Assembly: GCA_937974275.1 (NCBI GenBank)
Contig: CALJIF010000152.1
Location: forward strand, 1 to 13,932
DNA from: an uncultured Flavobacteriales bacterium
Lineage (GTDB): Bacteria; Bacteroidota; Bacteroidia; Palsa-965
Length of the DNA: 13,932 bases
Reading direction: 5' to 3'
The notes beneath the pieces were generated by a model that ran no database searches, was not told the DNA's origin, and saw nothing but the letters and a program-made list of their open reading frames with translations. Positions 6,230-13,568 of this stretch are shown here, in pieces. Made by a program: the position numbers and the translations under genes. Every line of letters begins with the position of its first letter. Within the stretch, counting starts at the first letter, position 1.

Positions 6230-8107
6230 CTAGTGCTGGATAGATAAGCGGTTTACGGAACGGCCGTTAGCAGTTCTTACTTCCACAGTGTACATACCTG
6301 CTGCAAGAGTTTCAGTGTTGATACGGATCAACTGAGAGCCTGCAGGCAACTGACCTTCGTTAGAAGTGTAAACTAATGCTCCAACAGTGTTGTAGATGTT
6401 TACAACTACGTCCTGAGACTGAACCATGTCAATAGACAATGTTACTTCATTGTTTGCAGGGTTCGGGAACAGGTTAACGTTAGAAAGAACTGTAGTTTCG
6501 TTAACACTTGTTGGGCAAGTAGCGTTGCTGATGTTGATATCATCAACATAGATATTGTTACCGTAACCGTTAGTAGCACGGAACATTACAAACAACTGCT
6601 GCTGACCTGCGTATGAGCTCAAGTCAACACACTCAGCACGCCACTGTGCTGCAGTTGGAGTAAATGCATTAGTAGTTGTAGCCGCTGTTGCTAAAGTAGC
6701 ACCTGACTTAGCCCAAACGGAAGTCCATGTAGTTCCACAATCGGTAGAAACTAATACTTCCAAAGCATCTGTGTACTGAGTGCTGTAACGAGCATGCGCC
6801 ACGTTAAACTGCAATGAAGCATTAGATAAGCTTGCTAATGTTACAGGCTCTACAATTACTTCGTCGATAGCACCAACAGTTCCGTAAGAGTAGCAATCAT
6901 ACTTCAAAGAACCACCGTTAGTAGAAACACGAGCCCAGGTAATACCTGCATCAGGGTTGTTTAATACCCAGTTGTTGTATGGGAAGCTGGATGATGCCAT
7001 GTTGTTGCTTAATGGCAACTGAACACCTGCACCTGCACTGATAGTGAACGTGCGCACTTCGTTATCTCCGTTCGTGTTGTAATCCGTTGTGCCATTTGGC
7101 ATTTGAGTAACAACAGTCAATGTGTGAGAACCTGCAGTTACGTTGATAGTAGGCAAGTTAACAGTTGTAGTAGCACCTGATGCTAAAGATCCTGTCCAGT
7201 TGAAGATTGCAGGTGTGTTGTTGTCAATTTGATAAGAAATATCACATGCAGTTAATGTAGATGAACCGTTGTTCTTGATAGTAACTACCGGATTGATAGT
7301 AGTACCGCAAGAAAGTCCGCCAACACCTGAAACTGCAGTAGCAGCAGCATCGTTAGGGATTAAGATTGGGTTGCTCAATGCGGCTTGCTGAATTGCCTTG
7401 TTCCCGTCAGCTTGAATGAACGCAACGAAAGCAATTTCGTTTTTGTTGTAGATGTACGTAGGAACAGCAACGTTAAATGTTGCAGAATACGTATCGTTGT
7501 TAGCCCAAGTACCTTGCAATGTTGTTCCGCTTGCGTTTGGATACATTTTGCGCATTACCATGTAGAAATCCATCTCTCCATTGCTTCCCGGAGGAGTAGC
7601 AAAATTGATTTCCTTCTCAACCATTGCAACATGAAGCTTCAATGTTCCATTGGACGTAAAAGCTTGTGTCGCTGTAACGTTAACAGTAACAAATGCAGAA
7701 TCAAAATCACTTGACATAGTGTGCGTCAAGTCAATAGTGAAAGGAGAAGGCACACCGTATTGCGTATTGATAGTAGCGTTTGTAACACCACTTGGAGCAC
7801 CTTGATAAACGTTACCATCCATGATAGCATCAGGAACGCCGTTTACACCATAGTAATTAACACGTGTCTGAACTTCTGTAGGGTTCTGAGCGTTCATCGG
7901 ATCTACACCCGGCCAGCTGGTTTGATACTTCAAAGAAGTAGCCTTGGTAGTGTTTGCTGCTAAAACAGCATTAAACGCCGGGTTTTGAGCAGCACACGGA
8001 CCGCAAGAGGCCTGTGTAAACTCCTCAACCATTACCAGACGCTGGGATTGCGCGAAAGCTGTGCTTGTAATAGCAGCAGCCATCAATACTTGGTACATTT
8101 TCTTCAT
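6230..8107 (-). CDS. Secreted Omp28-like thioredoxin-fold protein with a T9SS C-terminal sorting domain
   Basis: 625 residues. A Sec signal peptide (MKKMYQ..., cleavage after about AFA, residue 19) is followed by a thioredoxin-like domain. That domain has VEEFTQASCGPCAAQNP (redox pair C35-G-P-C38) and NGVPDA with the expected cis-Pro at 92, the pattern of Bacteroidota Omp28-related proteins. Residues about 250-357 resemble a CARDB/Ig-like domain (VVTIKNNGSSTLT, ending DNEVRTF). Residues about 363-530 form a beta-sandwich of the jelly-roll type (WTSVW, GNNIYVDDINIS). Residues 545-625 are a type A T9SS sorting domain (NLFPNPANNEVTL, LPAGSQ, LAAGMYTVEV), so the protein should cross the outer membrane by the type IX system. 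The true substrate of the CGPC site is unknown. An imperfect -7 element (TAGATTTC, 8153-8160 on this strand) lies about 45 nt upstream. Confidence 0.9.
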   Translation of the reverse strand: MKKMYQVLMAAAITSTAFAQSQRLVMVEEFTQASCGPCAAQNPAFNAVLAANTTKATSLKYQTSWPGVDPMNAQNPTEVQTRVNYYGVNGVPDAIMDGNVYQGAPSGVTNATINTQYGVPSPFTIDLTHTMSSDFDSAFVTVNVTATQAFTSNGTLKLHVAMVEKEINFATPPGSNGEMDFYMVMRKMYPNASGTTLQGTWANNDTYSATFNVAVPTYIYNKNEIAFVAFIQADGNKAIQQAALSNPILIPNDAAATAVSGVGGLSCGTTINPVVTIKNNGSSTLTACDISYQIDNNTPAIFNWTGSLASGATTTVNLPTINVTAGSHTLTVVTQMPNGTTDYNTNGDNEVRTFTISAGAGVQLPLSNNMASSSFPYNNWVLNNPDAGITWARVSTNGGSLKYDCYSYGTVGAIDEVIVEPVTLASLSNASLQFNVAHARYSTQYTDALEVLVSTDCGTTWTSVWAKSGATLATAATTTNAFTPTAAQWRAECVDLSSYAGQQQLFVMFRATNGYGNNIYVDDINISNATCPTSVNETTVLSNVNLFPNPANNEVTLSIDMVQSQDVVVNIYNTVGALVYTSNEGQLPAGSQLIRINTETLAAGMYTVEVRTANGRSVNRLSIQH

Positions 8108-8224
8108 GATTGCAGTTTATTTGTTTTGTTATGAAATTACTATTTATTCGGCGAAATCTACAAGAAACTAAATCGAGTTCTTTGTAAATTTTGATATTCA
8201 ATATTACGAAATAGATATTTATCC

Positions 8225-8260
8225 GTCAATACGAAGTCAAAATATGTCAATAAATTGACA
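8225..8260 (-). promoter_or_regulatory. Phased GTCAA repeats and TGTCAAT/ATTGACA palindrome upstream of the T9SS gene
   Basis: On the plus strand GTCAA occurs at 8225, 8236 and 8246, 11 and 10 bp apart, and an inverted copy TTGAC lies at 8255-8259. The last two form the perfect 16-bp palindrome TGTCAATAAATTGACA (8245-8260). One-turn spacing of direct copies plus an inverted copy resembles a multi-site operator. It lies 118-153 bp upstream of the secreted-protein ATG. It is A/T-rich with no T-tract, so it is a poor terminator for the gene before it. Confidence 0.4.
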
Positions 8261-8280
8261 AATCTGTGCAAGTTGAAGAT

Positions 8281-8778
8281 TTAGAGTCGGGTTGCCGTTC
8301 CGGAAGCACTGATGTCCCCTAAATTAGGCATAAACCAATTCCAGAAATAGGTCAATCGTAATGTGGTTCCGTTTAGATTGCCGGAGCCTGAGATAGTGGC
8401 TGCATTATTGCAATAAAACGTATCATTGTCCGCAGCGGAAATCGTTAGCGCATTACCCGATCCAATTGCAAAAACATCAGCCAGGCAAGAATTTTCACCC
8501 ACTGTTGCGATTTTCAGCCTATTCCAACCGATGCGGGAAATAACTATAGTTCTGTTATTAACCGTGGTATCGCCGGAGAGCTGGTTGATGGTGGTGTCTG
8601 TTAATTGCCAATTCCCGACAAAACGATCCACCTCATAAGTACAACTGCCATCATCAATAGTAGCATCAGGATTGTAGTTTAATGACTTCGGGTCTCTGCA
8701 ACCTTCAATATCTTTTTTCTTGCACGATGCTACCGTGATAAGTGCAAGCAATGCGACGAGAACAGAAGTCTTTATCAT
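8281..8778 (-). CDS. Small lipoprotein with a GCxDPxxxNYNPxA motif
   Basis: 165 residues with a lipoprotein signal peptide: a basic start, hydrophobic run LVALLALITVAS and lipidation at Cys19, followed by KKK. Immediately after comes G26-C-R-D-P-K-S-L-N-Y-N-P-D-A...D-D-G-S-C46, a two-cysteine motif I know from many flavobacterial surface proteins. The remaining ~115 residues (starting VDRFVGNWQLTDT) are beta-rich and look like a small lipocalin-like or META-like barrel, but that is only impression. The start lies 7 nt after the stop of the glycosyltransferase gene, so the two are almost certainly co-transcribed. Function unknown. Confidence 0.85.
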   Translation of the reverse strand: MIKTSVLVALLALITVASCKKKDIEGCRDPKSLNYNPDATIDDGSCTYEVDRFVGNWQLTDTTINQLSGDTTVNNRTIVISRIGWNRLKIATVGENSCLADVFAIGSGNALTISAADNDTFYCNNAATISGSGNLNGTTLRLTYFWNWFMPNLGDISASGTATRL

Positions 8779-8785
8779 GTGAAAG

Positions 8786-9535
8786 TTAATTTCGAGGTTG
8801 ATACAGTTCGCTTTTCATTAATCCCCACTTGTTAAAACGGTGTGTAAATGAAACAGCCATGCACCCTAGACCATATTTCATGCTACGACTGAAATTGATA
8901 GAAGAAGCCTCTTCGAAATATTTCGTAGGACAAGTTACCTCGGCGATATCGTAGCCTGCGTAAACGATTTGAGATAGCATCTGATTGTCAAAAACAAAAT
9001 CATCGCTGTTCACATTGTAGTTAATGCCCAGCAGCACTTCTTTGCTGAATGCACGATAACCGGTGTGATATTCAGATAACTTCTGATTGATAAGAACATT
9101 CTGTGCGAAGGTTAAGCAACGATTGAATATGTATTTGTATATCGGCATTCCGCCTTTCAACGCGCCTTTACCCAAAATACGGGAACCTAAAACAACAGGA
9201 TACACATCATTCGCAATGATGTACGCCATGGAATGAATCAGCTTCGGCGTGTATTGATAATCCGGATGTAACATCACTACGATATCAGCACCCAGTTCCA
9301 ATGCTTTGTTGTAACACGATTTCTGGTTACCTCCGTAACCTTTATTTTTTTCATGACGAATGACATGACGAATGCCGATTTCTTTCGCCAGTTCGGATGT
9401 GCGGTCTTTACTGGCATCATCAACCAGCACGACTTCATCAACTATGTCGAATGGAATTTCATCATACGTGCGACGCAACGTCAATTCGGCATTGTAAGCC
9501 GGCAGAACAATAACCAGTTTTTTACCCAAAATCAT
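8786..9535 (-). CDS. Family 2 glycosyltransferase (dolichol-phosphate mannosyltransferase-like)
   Basis: 249 residues, GT-A fold. The motifs are VIVLPAYNAE (8-17), LVDDASKD with the nucleotide-binding D39-D40, NKGYGGNQ (64-71), HPD at 90-92 in place of the usual DxD/DAD, and GSR (117-119). This resembles polyprenyl-phosphate sugar transferases that make a lipid-linked sugar at the cytoplasmic face of the inner membrane. No membrane segment is obvious, so it would act as a soluble or peripheral enzyme. It heads an operon with the lipoprotein gene 7 nt downstream and diverges from uvrB. Donor and acceptor cannot be assigned. Confidence 0.88.
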   Translation of the reverse strand: MILGKKLVIVLPAYNAELTLRRTYDEIPFDIVDEVVLVDDASKDRTSELAKEIGIRHVIRHEKNKGYGGNQKSCYNKALELGADIVVMLHPDYQYTPKLIHSMAYIIANDVYPVVLGSRILGKGALKGGMPIYKYIFNRCLTFAQNVLINQKLSEYHTGYRAFSKEVLLGINYNVNSDDFVFDNQMLSQIVYAGYDIAEVTCPTKYFEEASSINFSRSMKYGLGCMAVSFTHRFNKWGLMKSELYQPRN

Positions 9536-9539
9536 GCGG

Positions 9540-9547
9540 CAAAGTTA
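9540..9547 (-). promoter_or_regulatory. -7 promoter element abutting the glycosyltransferase start codon
   Basis: On the minus strand this reads TAACTTTG, an exact TAnnTTTG match, only 4 nt before the ATG at 9533-9535. Transcription would begin at or within a base or two of the start codon. A clear -33 element is not visible. Confidence 0.5.
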
Positions 9548-9570
9548 ATAGAAATGATAAACCATTTTAG

Positions 9571-9602
9571 ATTGTTGATTCTTGATTGTTGATGGTTGAT
9601 TT
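9571..9602 (+). repeat. Dispersed repeat element related to the 108-bp array
   Basis: This 32-nt stretch of ATTGTTGATT-type sub-repeats matches 27 of 32 positions of the segment ATTGTTGATT...GTTGATTT present in every unit of the array at the right end (first copy at 13561-13592). It lies between the divergent glycosyltransferase and uvrB genes, and its right end supplies most of the -33 element of uvrB. Confidence 0.6.
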
Positions 9603-9629
9603 GGGTGGTGTAATTGTTGCCTACCTTTG
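9600..9629 (+). promoter_or_regulatory. uvrB promoter with near-perfect Bacteroidota consensus
   Basis: TTTG at 9600-9603, an 18-bp spacer and TACCTTTG at 9622-9629 match the -33/-7 consensus TTTG...TAnnTTTG. The -7 element ends 4 nt before the ATG at 9634, predicting a leaderless transcript. This also argues against a longer uvrB start inside the promoter. Confidence 0.65.
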
Positions 9630-9633
9630 CACA

Positions 9634-11670
9634 ATGCAGTTTAAAATTACTTCCGCGTACGAACCTACGGGCGACCAGCCCGGCGCGATTGCTGAATTGG
9701 TGAAGGGTGTGAAAAGTGGTTCACCGTATCAAACATTGTTAGGTGTTACAGGGTCCGGAAAAACTTTTACTGTTGCTAACGTTATCGAACAAGTGCAGCG
9801 TCCAACTTTGGTGCTGAGCCATAATAAAACGCTTGCAGCTCAGTTGTACAGCGAGTTTCAGGCGTTCTTTCCGGATAATGCGGTGGAATATTTCGTATCC
9901 TACTACGATTATTATCAGCCGGAAGCTTATATCGCTACAACTGATACTTATATTGAAAAAGATCTCAGCATCAATCAGGAAATTGAGAAGTTACGTTTAA
10001 GTACCACGTCTTCTCTACTCTCCGGTCGCAGAGATATTGTAGTGGTTTCTTCCGTTTCCTGCATTTACGGTATCGGTAATCCGGAGTCATTTTCTCAAGG
10101 TGTTATTCGTATTCGTAAAGGCTTGGTGGTTTCCAGAAATCGTTTTTTGCATCAATTGGTGAATGCGTTGTATGCACGAACAGAAGCTGAATTTACAAGA
10201 GGACATTTCCGTGTTAAAGGCGATACGGTTGATGTGTATCCGGCCTACGCAGACTTTGCAATACGTGTGTATTTCTGGGGTGATGAAATTGAAGACATAG
10301 AAACGTTTGAAGCGGCTACCGGTATTGTGCTGGAGAAGTTTGACAGTATTCAAATTTATCCCGCGAACTTGTTTGTTACCTCTCAAGATTCCATGAAAAC
10401 GGCTATTTACCAGATTCAGGAAGATATGGTAAAGCAGGTTGAATATTTTAAGTCTGTAGGTAAGCATCTCGAAGCAAAACGACTGGAAGATCGTGTAACC
10501 TACGATATGGAAATGATGCGGGAATTGGGATATTGTTCCGGTATTGAGAATTACTCCCGCTATTTCGATGGACGTGCAACAGGTTCGCGGCCATTCTGTT
10601 TACTGGATTATTTCCCCGACGATTTTTTAATGGTGATTGATGAAAGTCACGTAACTGTTCCGCAGATACGCGCCATGTACGGAGGCGATCGAAGTCGTAA
10701 AGAAGCGTTGGTAGAACACGGATTCCGACTACCTGCAGCAATGGATAATCGTCCGTTAAAGTTCGACGAGTTTGAAACGCTGATGAAACAAGTGTTGTTT
10801 GTGAGTGCAACCCCTGCGGAATATGAACTGGCGAAATCGGAAGGTGTTGTAGTGGAGCAAGTAATTCGTCCAACAGGGCTGCTGGATCCGATTATTGAAG
10901 TGAAGCCAAGCAAGAATCAGGTGGATGATTTGTTGGAAGAGATAAAGCTGGTGGTAGAAAGGGATGAACGTGTTTTAGTAACCACGCTTACGAAACGAAT
11001 GGCGGAAGAATTAACGAAGTACATGGCTAATTTGGGAATTCGCTGCAGATACATTCACTCCGATGTAGATACGCTGGAGCGTGTAGAAATTATGCAGGAT
11101 TTGCGGAACGGACTGTTTGATGTGCTCGTGGGAATTAATTTGTTGCGTGAAGGACTTGATTTGCCGGAGGTTTCATTGGTCGCTATTTTGGATGCGGACA
11201 AAGAAGGATTCCTACGTTCGGAACGATCTCTGGTGCAAACTGTTGGTCGTGCAGCACGTAACGTCAATGGACGCGTCATCATGTATGGCGATAAGATTAC
11301 GGATTCCATGCGGAAGACTATTGATGAAACGAATCGTCGACGTAAAAAGCAGATTCAATACAACTTTGATCATAACCTTCAACCGCGACAAATTATCAAG
11401 GACAAGAATGCGTTAAGCGCGGTAATTGAGAAAACACGCGGTAAGCAGGATAAGTCTTCGGGTAAAGCTTATTATGAAATGGACGAGCACGTTAGCATCG
11501 CTGCGGAACCGATTTATCAATCCATGAACGCGGCGCAGTTGGAGAAAGCGATACAGCTGGCGAAGAAGTCCATGGAAAAAGCCGCCAAGGAATTGGATTT
11601 TGTGGAAGCAGCACGATTCCGTGATGAAATGCTGCAATTACAGGCGTTGTTGGTTCAGAAGAAGGCATAA
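9634..11670 (+). CDS. uvrB: UvrABC excinuclease subunit B
   Basis: The damage-verifying helicase-like subunit of nucleotide excision repair, loaded by UvrA and then binding UvrC. 678 residues with Walker A GVTGSGKT (37-44), the beta-hairpin that clamps DNA (YYDYYQPEAYIATTDTYIEK, about 91-110), and Walker B DESH (336-339). SATPAEYE (391-398), motif V GINLLREGLDLPE (500-512) and motif VI QTVGRAARN (535-543) follow, with a C-terminal UVR domain (about 631-675) that contacts UvrC. The ATG at 9634 gives the family-typical MQFKITSAYEPTGDQPGAI. An in-frame extension to ATG 9592 or TTG 9586 would translate the promoter and repeat and is rejected. Length is normal and no residue looks damaged. Confidence 0.98.
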   Translation: MQFKITSAYEPTGDQPGAIAELVKGVKSGSPYQTLLGVTGSGKTFTVANVIEQVQRPTLVLSHNKTLAAQLYSEFQAFFPDNAVEYFVSYYDYYQPEAYIATTDTYIEKDLSINQEIEKLRLSTTSSLLSGRRDIVVVSSVSCIYGIGNPESFSQGVIRIRKGLVVSRNRFLHQLVNALYARTEAEFTRGHFRVKGDTVDVYPAYADFAIRVYFWGDEIEDIETFEAATGIVLEKFDSIQIYPANLFVTSQDSMKTAIYQIQEDMVKQVEYFKSVGKHLEAKRLEDRVTYDMEMMRELGYCSGIENYSRYFDGRATGSRPFCLLDYFPDDFLMVIDESHVTVPQIRAMYGGDRSRKEALVEHGFRLPAAMDNRPLKFDEFETLMKQVLFVSATPAEYELAKSEGVVVEQVIRPTGLLDPIIEVKPSKNQVDDLLEEIKLVVERDERVLVTTLTKRMAEELTKYMANLGIRCRYIHSDVDTLERVEIMQDLRNGLFDVLVGINLLREGLDLPEVSLVAILDADKEGFLRSERSLVQTVGRAARNVNGRVIMYGDKITDSMRKTIDETNRRRKKQIQYNFDHNLQPRQIIKDKNALSAVIEKTRGKQDKSSGKAYYEMDEHVSIAAEPIYQSMNAAQLEKAIQLAKKSMEKAAKELDFVEAARFRDEMLQLQALLVQKKA

Positions 11671-11700
11671 AAAAACGAACCCGCTTTTGGCGAATTCGTT
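11669..11700 (-). terminator. Terminator of the small basic-protein gene, overlapping the uvrB stop
   Basis: On the minus strand AACGAA/TTCGTT (11695-11700 with 11674-11679) and an inner CGC/GCG pair form an interrupted hairpin followed by seven T (plus-strand A at 11669-11675, which include the end of the uvrB TAA). It serves the minus-strand gene. There is no T-tract for the plus direction, so uvrB has no obvious intrinsic terminator. Confidence 0.55.
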
Positions 11701-11721
11701 GATATAGAAAATCAGAACGTT

Positions 11722-11895
11722 CTAGTACGTCATGAAGTTGGTGCTCTTTTTCATGCGCTTATTGCGCTTACGCTTTTGAGCTTTAGAGCCGCAAGCAGAT
11801 TTACTTCCGCAAGACTCAGCAACAAATGCTACAGCAGCAAATGCAATTAAAACCAGGATTACTTTTCCGGTGATGATGCGTTGAACGTTTTTCAT
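11722..11895 (-). CDS. Tiny lipoprotein-like protein with a strongly basic tail
   Basis: 57 residues from the ATG at 11893-11895; an upstream in-frame ATG at 11928 would add 11 residues and is less likely. The N-terminus MKNVQRIITGK is followed by the hydrophobic run VILVLIAFAAVAFVA and then ESCGSKSACGSK. The first Cys (residue 29) could be a lipidation site, though the preceding A-E-S is a poor lipobox. The last 20 residues are dominated by Lys and Arg (KAQKRKRNKRMKK). No family recognised. It could be a small lipoprotein or a single-pass membrane peptide with a cationic tail. It has its own upstream promoter-like element and downstream hairpin, which supports a real gene. Confidence 0.65.
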   Translation of the reverse strand: MKNVQRIITGKVILVLIAFAAVAFVAESCGSKSACGSKAQKRKRNKRMKKSTNFMTY

Positions 11896-11925
11896 GTCGT
11901 GGTTGATGTTAGGTGTTTGATAAAA

Positions 11926-11933
11926 CAATATTA
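11926..11933 (-). promoter_or_regulatory. Candidate -7 element for the small basic-protein gene
   Basis: Minus-strand TAATATTG matches seven of eight positions of TAnnTTTG, with a TTG about 20 bp upstream in the correct direction. It would leave a short leader of about 25 nt. Confidence 0.35.
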
Positions 11934-11997
11934 GTCAATGATTTGCAAAATGTCAAGTTTCGTGGAAAAGTTTAGCACCAAACCTAGACCGAATCCG

Positions 11998-12005
11998 TAT
12001 TTTTG
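11998..12005 (+). promoter_or_regulatory. -7 promoter element abutting the prenyltransferase start codon
   Basis: TATTTTTG is an exact TAnnTTTG match ending 5 nt before the ATG at 12011, so the transcript would be leaderless or nearly so. TTTA at 11971-11974 could be a distant -33 element (23-bp spacer). Confidence 0.45.
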
Positions 12006-12010
12006 ACCCG

Positions 12011-12982
12011 ATGCTCGCATTTCTTCGATTAATTCGTCTTCCCAACCTGTTAATACTGGCGTTTACCGGATACATGCTCCGTTGGGCTTTATTGAAACCC
12101 GTGCTGGCATTAAAGCGTGCCGATCTGGATTATTCCTTATTGGATACACAAATTACGGAACTTGATTTTTTCCTGTTGATTTTATCCATGGTGATGATTG
12201 CCGCCGCAGGCTATATCATCAACGATTATTTCGACGTCCGAATTGATGAAGTTAACCGACCTGCATCCAACGTTATTGATCGCGGTATTAAACGTCGTGT
12301 AGCCATGGGCGCTCACATGGTCATCAATTTTATTGGTGCAGGATTAGGGATTTATTTGTCTTGGAAATACAATCAATTCCGTCCCGGAACATTCATCTTC
12401 ATTACCGCTCCTGCCCTGTTGTGGTTTTATTCCACGAATCTAAAACGGCAATTATTAATCGGAAATATTGTGATTGCATTGCTTTCCGGTCTTGTGCCAT
12501 TGCTGATTATGTTATTCGAACTTCCTGCAATTTATTATGCGTTTCCTGATTTGGTTAGCGCACGATTGCTGGACTTATCCGACGTTTTTATGGTGGCCAA
12601 GTTTTACGCTTTGTTCGCATTCCTTATTTCCTTAATTCGTGAAATCATTAAAGACACGGAAGATTATGAAGGTGATATGAAATACGGCTGTCGCACGTTG
12701 CCTATTGTAGCCGGAATCAGCACTTCCAAATATGTGATAATCGGACTAACGATGGTGTTGGCAGGAATATTAGGCTGGTTGCAGTGGTTGCAATACTTGT
12801 CGCAAGACTGGATGTCGTTCGGATATTTTACCGTATTGCTTCAAATTCCGTTGATCTATCTGATGTATCGTGTGCACACCGCAGTTACCAAGAAAGATTG
12901 GTGGTTCAGCAGTTTGTTGGTGAAGTTGATTATGGTGGGCGGGATTAGTTTTCTTTTTGTCTACAGTTCATCGTTGAACTAA
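12011..12982 (+). CDS. UbiA-family membrane prenyltransferase (DGGGP synthase-like)
   Basis: 323 residues, integral inner-membrane enzyme that moves a polyprenyl chain from its diphosphate to an acceptor. Two Asp-rich magnesium/diphosphate motifs are present: N71-D72-Y-F-D75-x3-D79 within AAGYIINDYFDVRIDEVNRP, and K214-D215-T-E-D218-Y-E-G-D222. Eight or nine hydrophobic segments are visible, including 11-29, 53-70, 102-117, 125-140, 148-170, 192-209 and 240-256. Bacteroidota members of this type are usually named geranylgeranylglycerol-phosphate geranylgeranyltransferase, but ubiquinone, menaquinone or heme O relatives share the motifs, so the acceptor is not assigned. The maf gene follows after one base, as I recall in flavobacteria, and the two form an operon. 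Confidence 0.88.
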   Translation: MLAFLRLIRLPNLLILAFTGYMLRWALLKPVLALKRADLDYSLLDTQITELDFFLLILSMVMIAAAGYIINDYFDVRIDEVNRPASNVIDRGIKRRVAMGAHMVINFIGAGLGIYLSWKYNQFRPGTFIFITAPALLWFYSTNLKRQLLIGNIVIALLSGLVPLLIMLFELPAIYYAFPDLVSARLLDLSDVFMVAKFYALFAFLISLIREIIKDTEDYEGDMKYGCRTLPIVAGISTSKYVIIGLTMVLAGILGWLQWLQYLSQDWMSFGYFTVLLQIPLIYLMYRVHTAVTKKDWWFSSLLVKLIMVGGISFLFVYSSSLN

Positions 12983-12983
12983 C

Positions 12984-13568
12984 ATGTATCCCGAAAAATT
13001 ACAACACTACCGCTACATTCTCGGCAGTAAATCGCCGAGAAGACAGTTTCTGTTAAAGGAATTGGGCATTCCTTTCGAGTTGCAAACTATGGATGTGGAG
13101 GAATCGTTTCCGGAGCATTTAAAAGGAGAAGAAATTCCTCTGTATTTGTGTAGGAAGAAAGCTGCCGCATTTGATTTGACTGATGAGAAAACACTCGTAA
13201 TTACAGCAGACACCGTAGTTTGGATTAATGATCATGTGCTCAATAAACCCGAAAGTGAATTAGAAGCGCGTGTGATGTTGCGGGAGTTATCGGGAAGAAG
13301 ACATGAAGTATACACCGGAGTTTGCATCCGTAGCAAGGAACGCGAAGAAGCGTTTGCAGTAAGAACTGATGTGTGGTTTAAGGAATTGAGCGACGGTGAA
13401 ATCGATTATTACATTAAAACCTATCAACCATTTGATAAGGCAGGCGCATACGGAGCTCAGGAATGGATTGGTTACATTGGGGTGGAGCGAATTGAAGGAT
13501 CGTATTTTAATGTGATGGGATTGCCGGTGAAGGAGTTGTATGAGCGGTTGGTGAATTTTGATTGTTGA
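12984..13568 (+). CDS. maf: Maf/YhdE-type nucleoside triphosphate pyrophosphatase
   Basis: Cytoplasmic house-cleaning enzyme that hydrolyses non-canonical or excess NTPs (dTTP/UTP in the YhdE subgroup) to the monophosphate and pyrophosphate. 194 residues with the phosphate-binding S15-K-S-P-R-R20, the catalytic TADTVVW (Asp76), SGRRHEVYTG (103-112) and PFDKAGAYGAQ (149-159), the signature of the YhdE/dTTPase-UTPase group. Length is normal. The ATG lies one base after the prenyltransferase stop, so translation is probably coupled. The last six codons and the stop (LVNFDC-stop, 13548-13568) are also the start of the tandem array; LxNF is a normal Maf ending, so the coding sequence is intact. 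Confidence 0.95.
   Translation: MYPEKLQHYRYILGSKSPRRQFLLKELGIPFELQTMDVEESFPEHLKGEEIPLYLCRKKAAAFDLTDEKTLVITADTVVWINDHVLNKPESELEARVMLRELSGRRHEVYTGVCIRSKEREEAFAVRTDVWFKELSDGEIDYYIKTYQPFDKAGAYGAQEWIGYIGVERIEGSYFNVMGLPVKELYERLVNFDC

Noticed and set aside
9586..9633. Longer uvrB start (TTG 9586 or ATG 9592) adding 14-16 residues
   Set aside because: The extension would translate the repeat and the near-perfect promoter, while the ATG at 9634 gives the conserved UvrB N-terminus.
11714..11723. Perfect palindrome AGAACGTTCT beside the stop of the small basic-protein gene
   Set aside because: A single 10-bp palindrome at the 3' end of a gene is easily chance, and no second copy was noticed.
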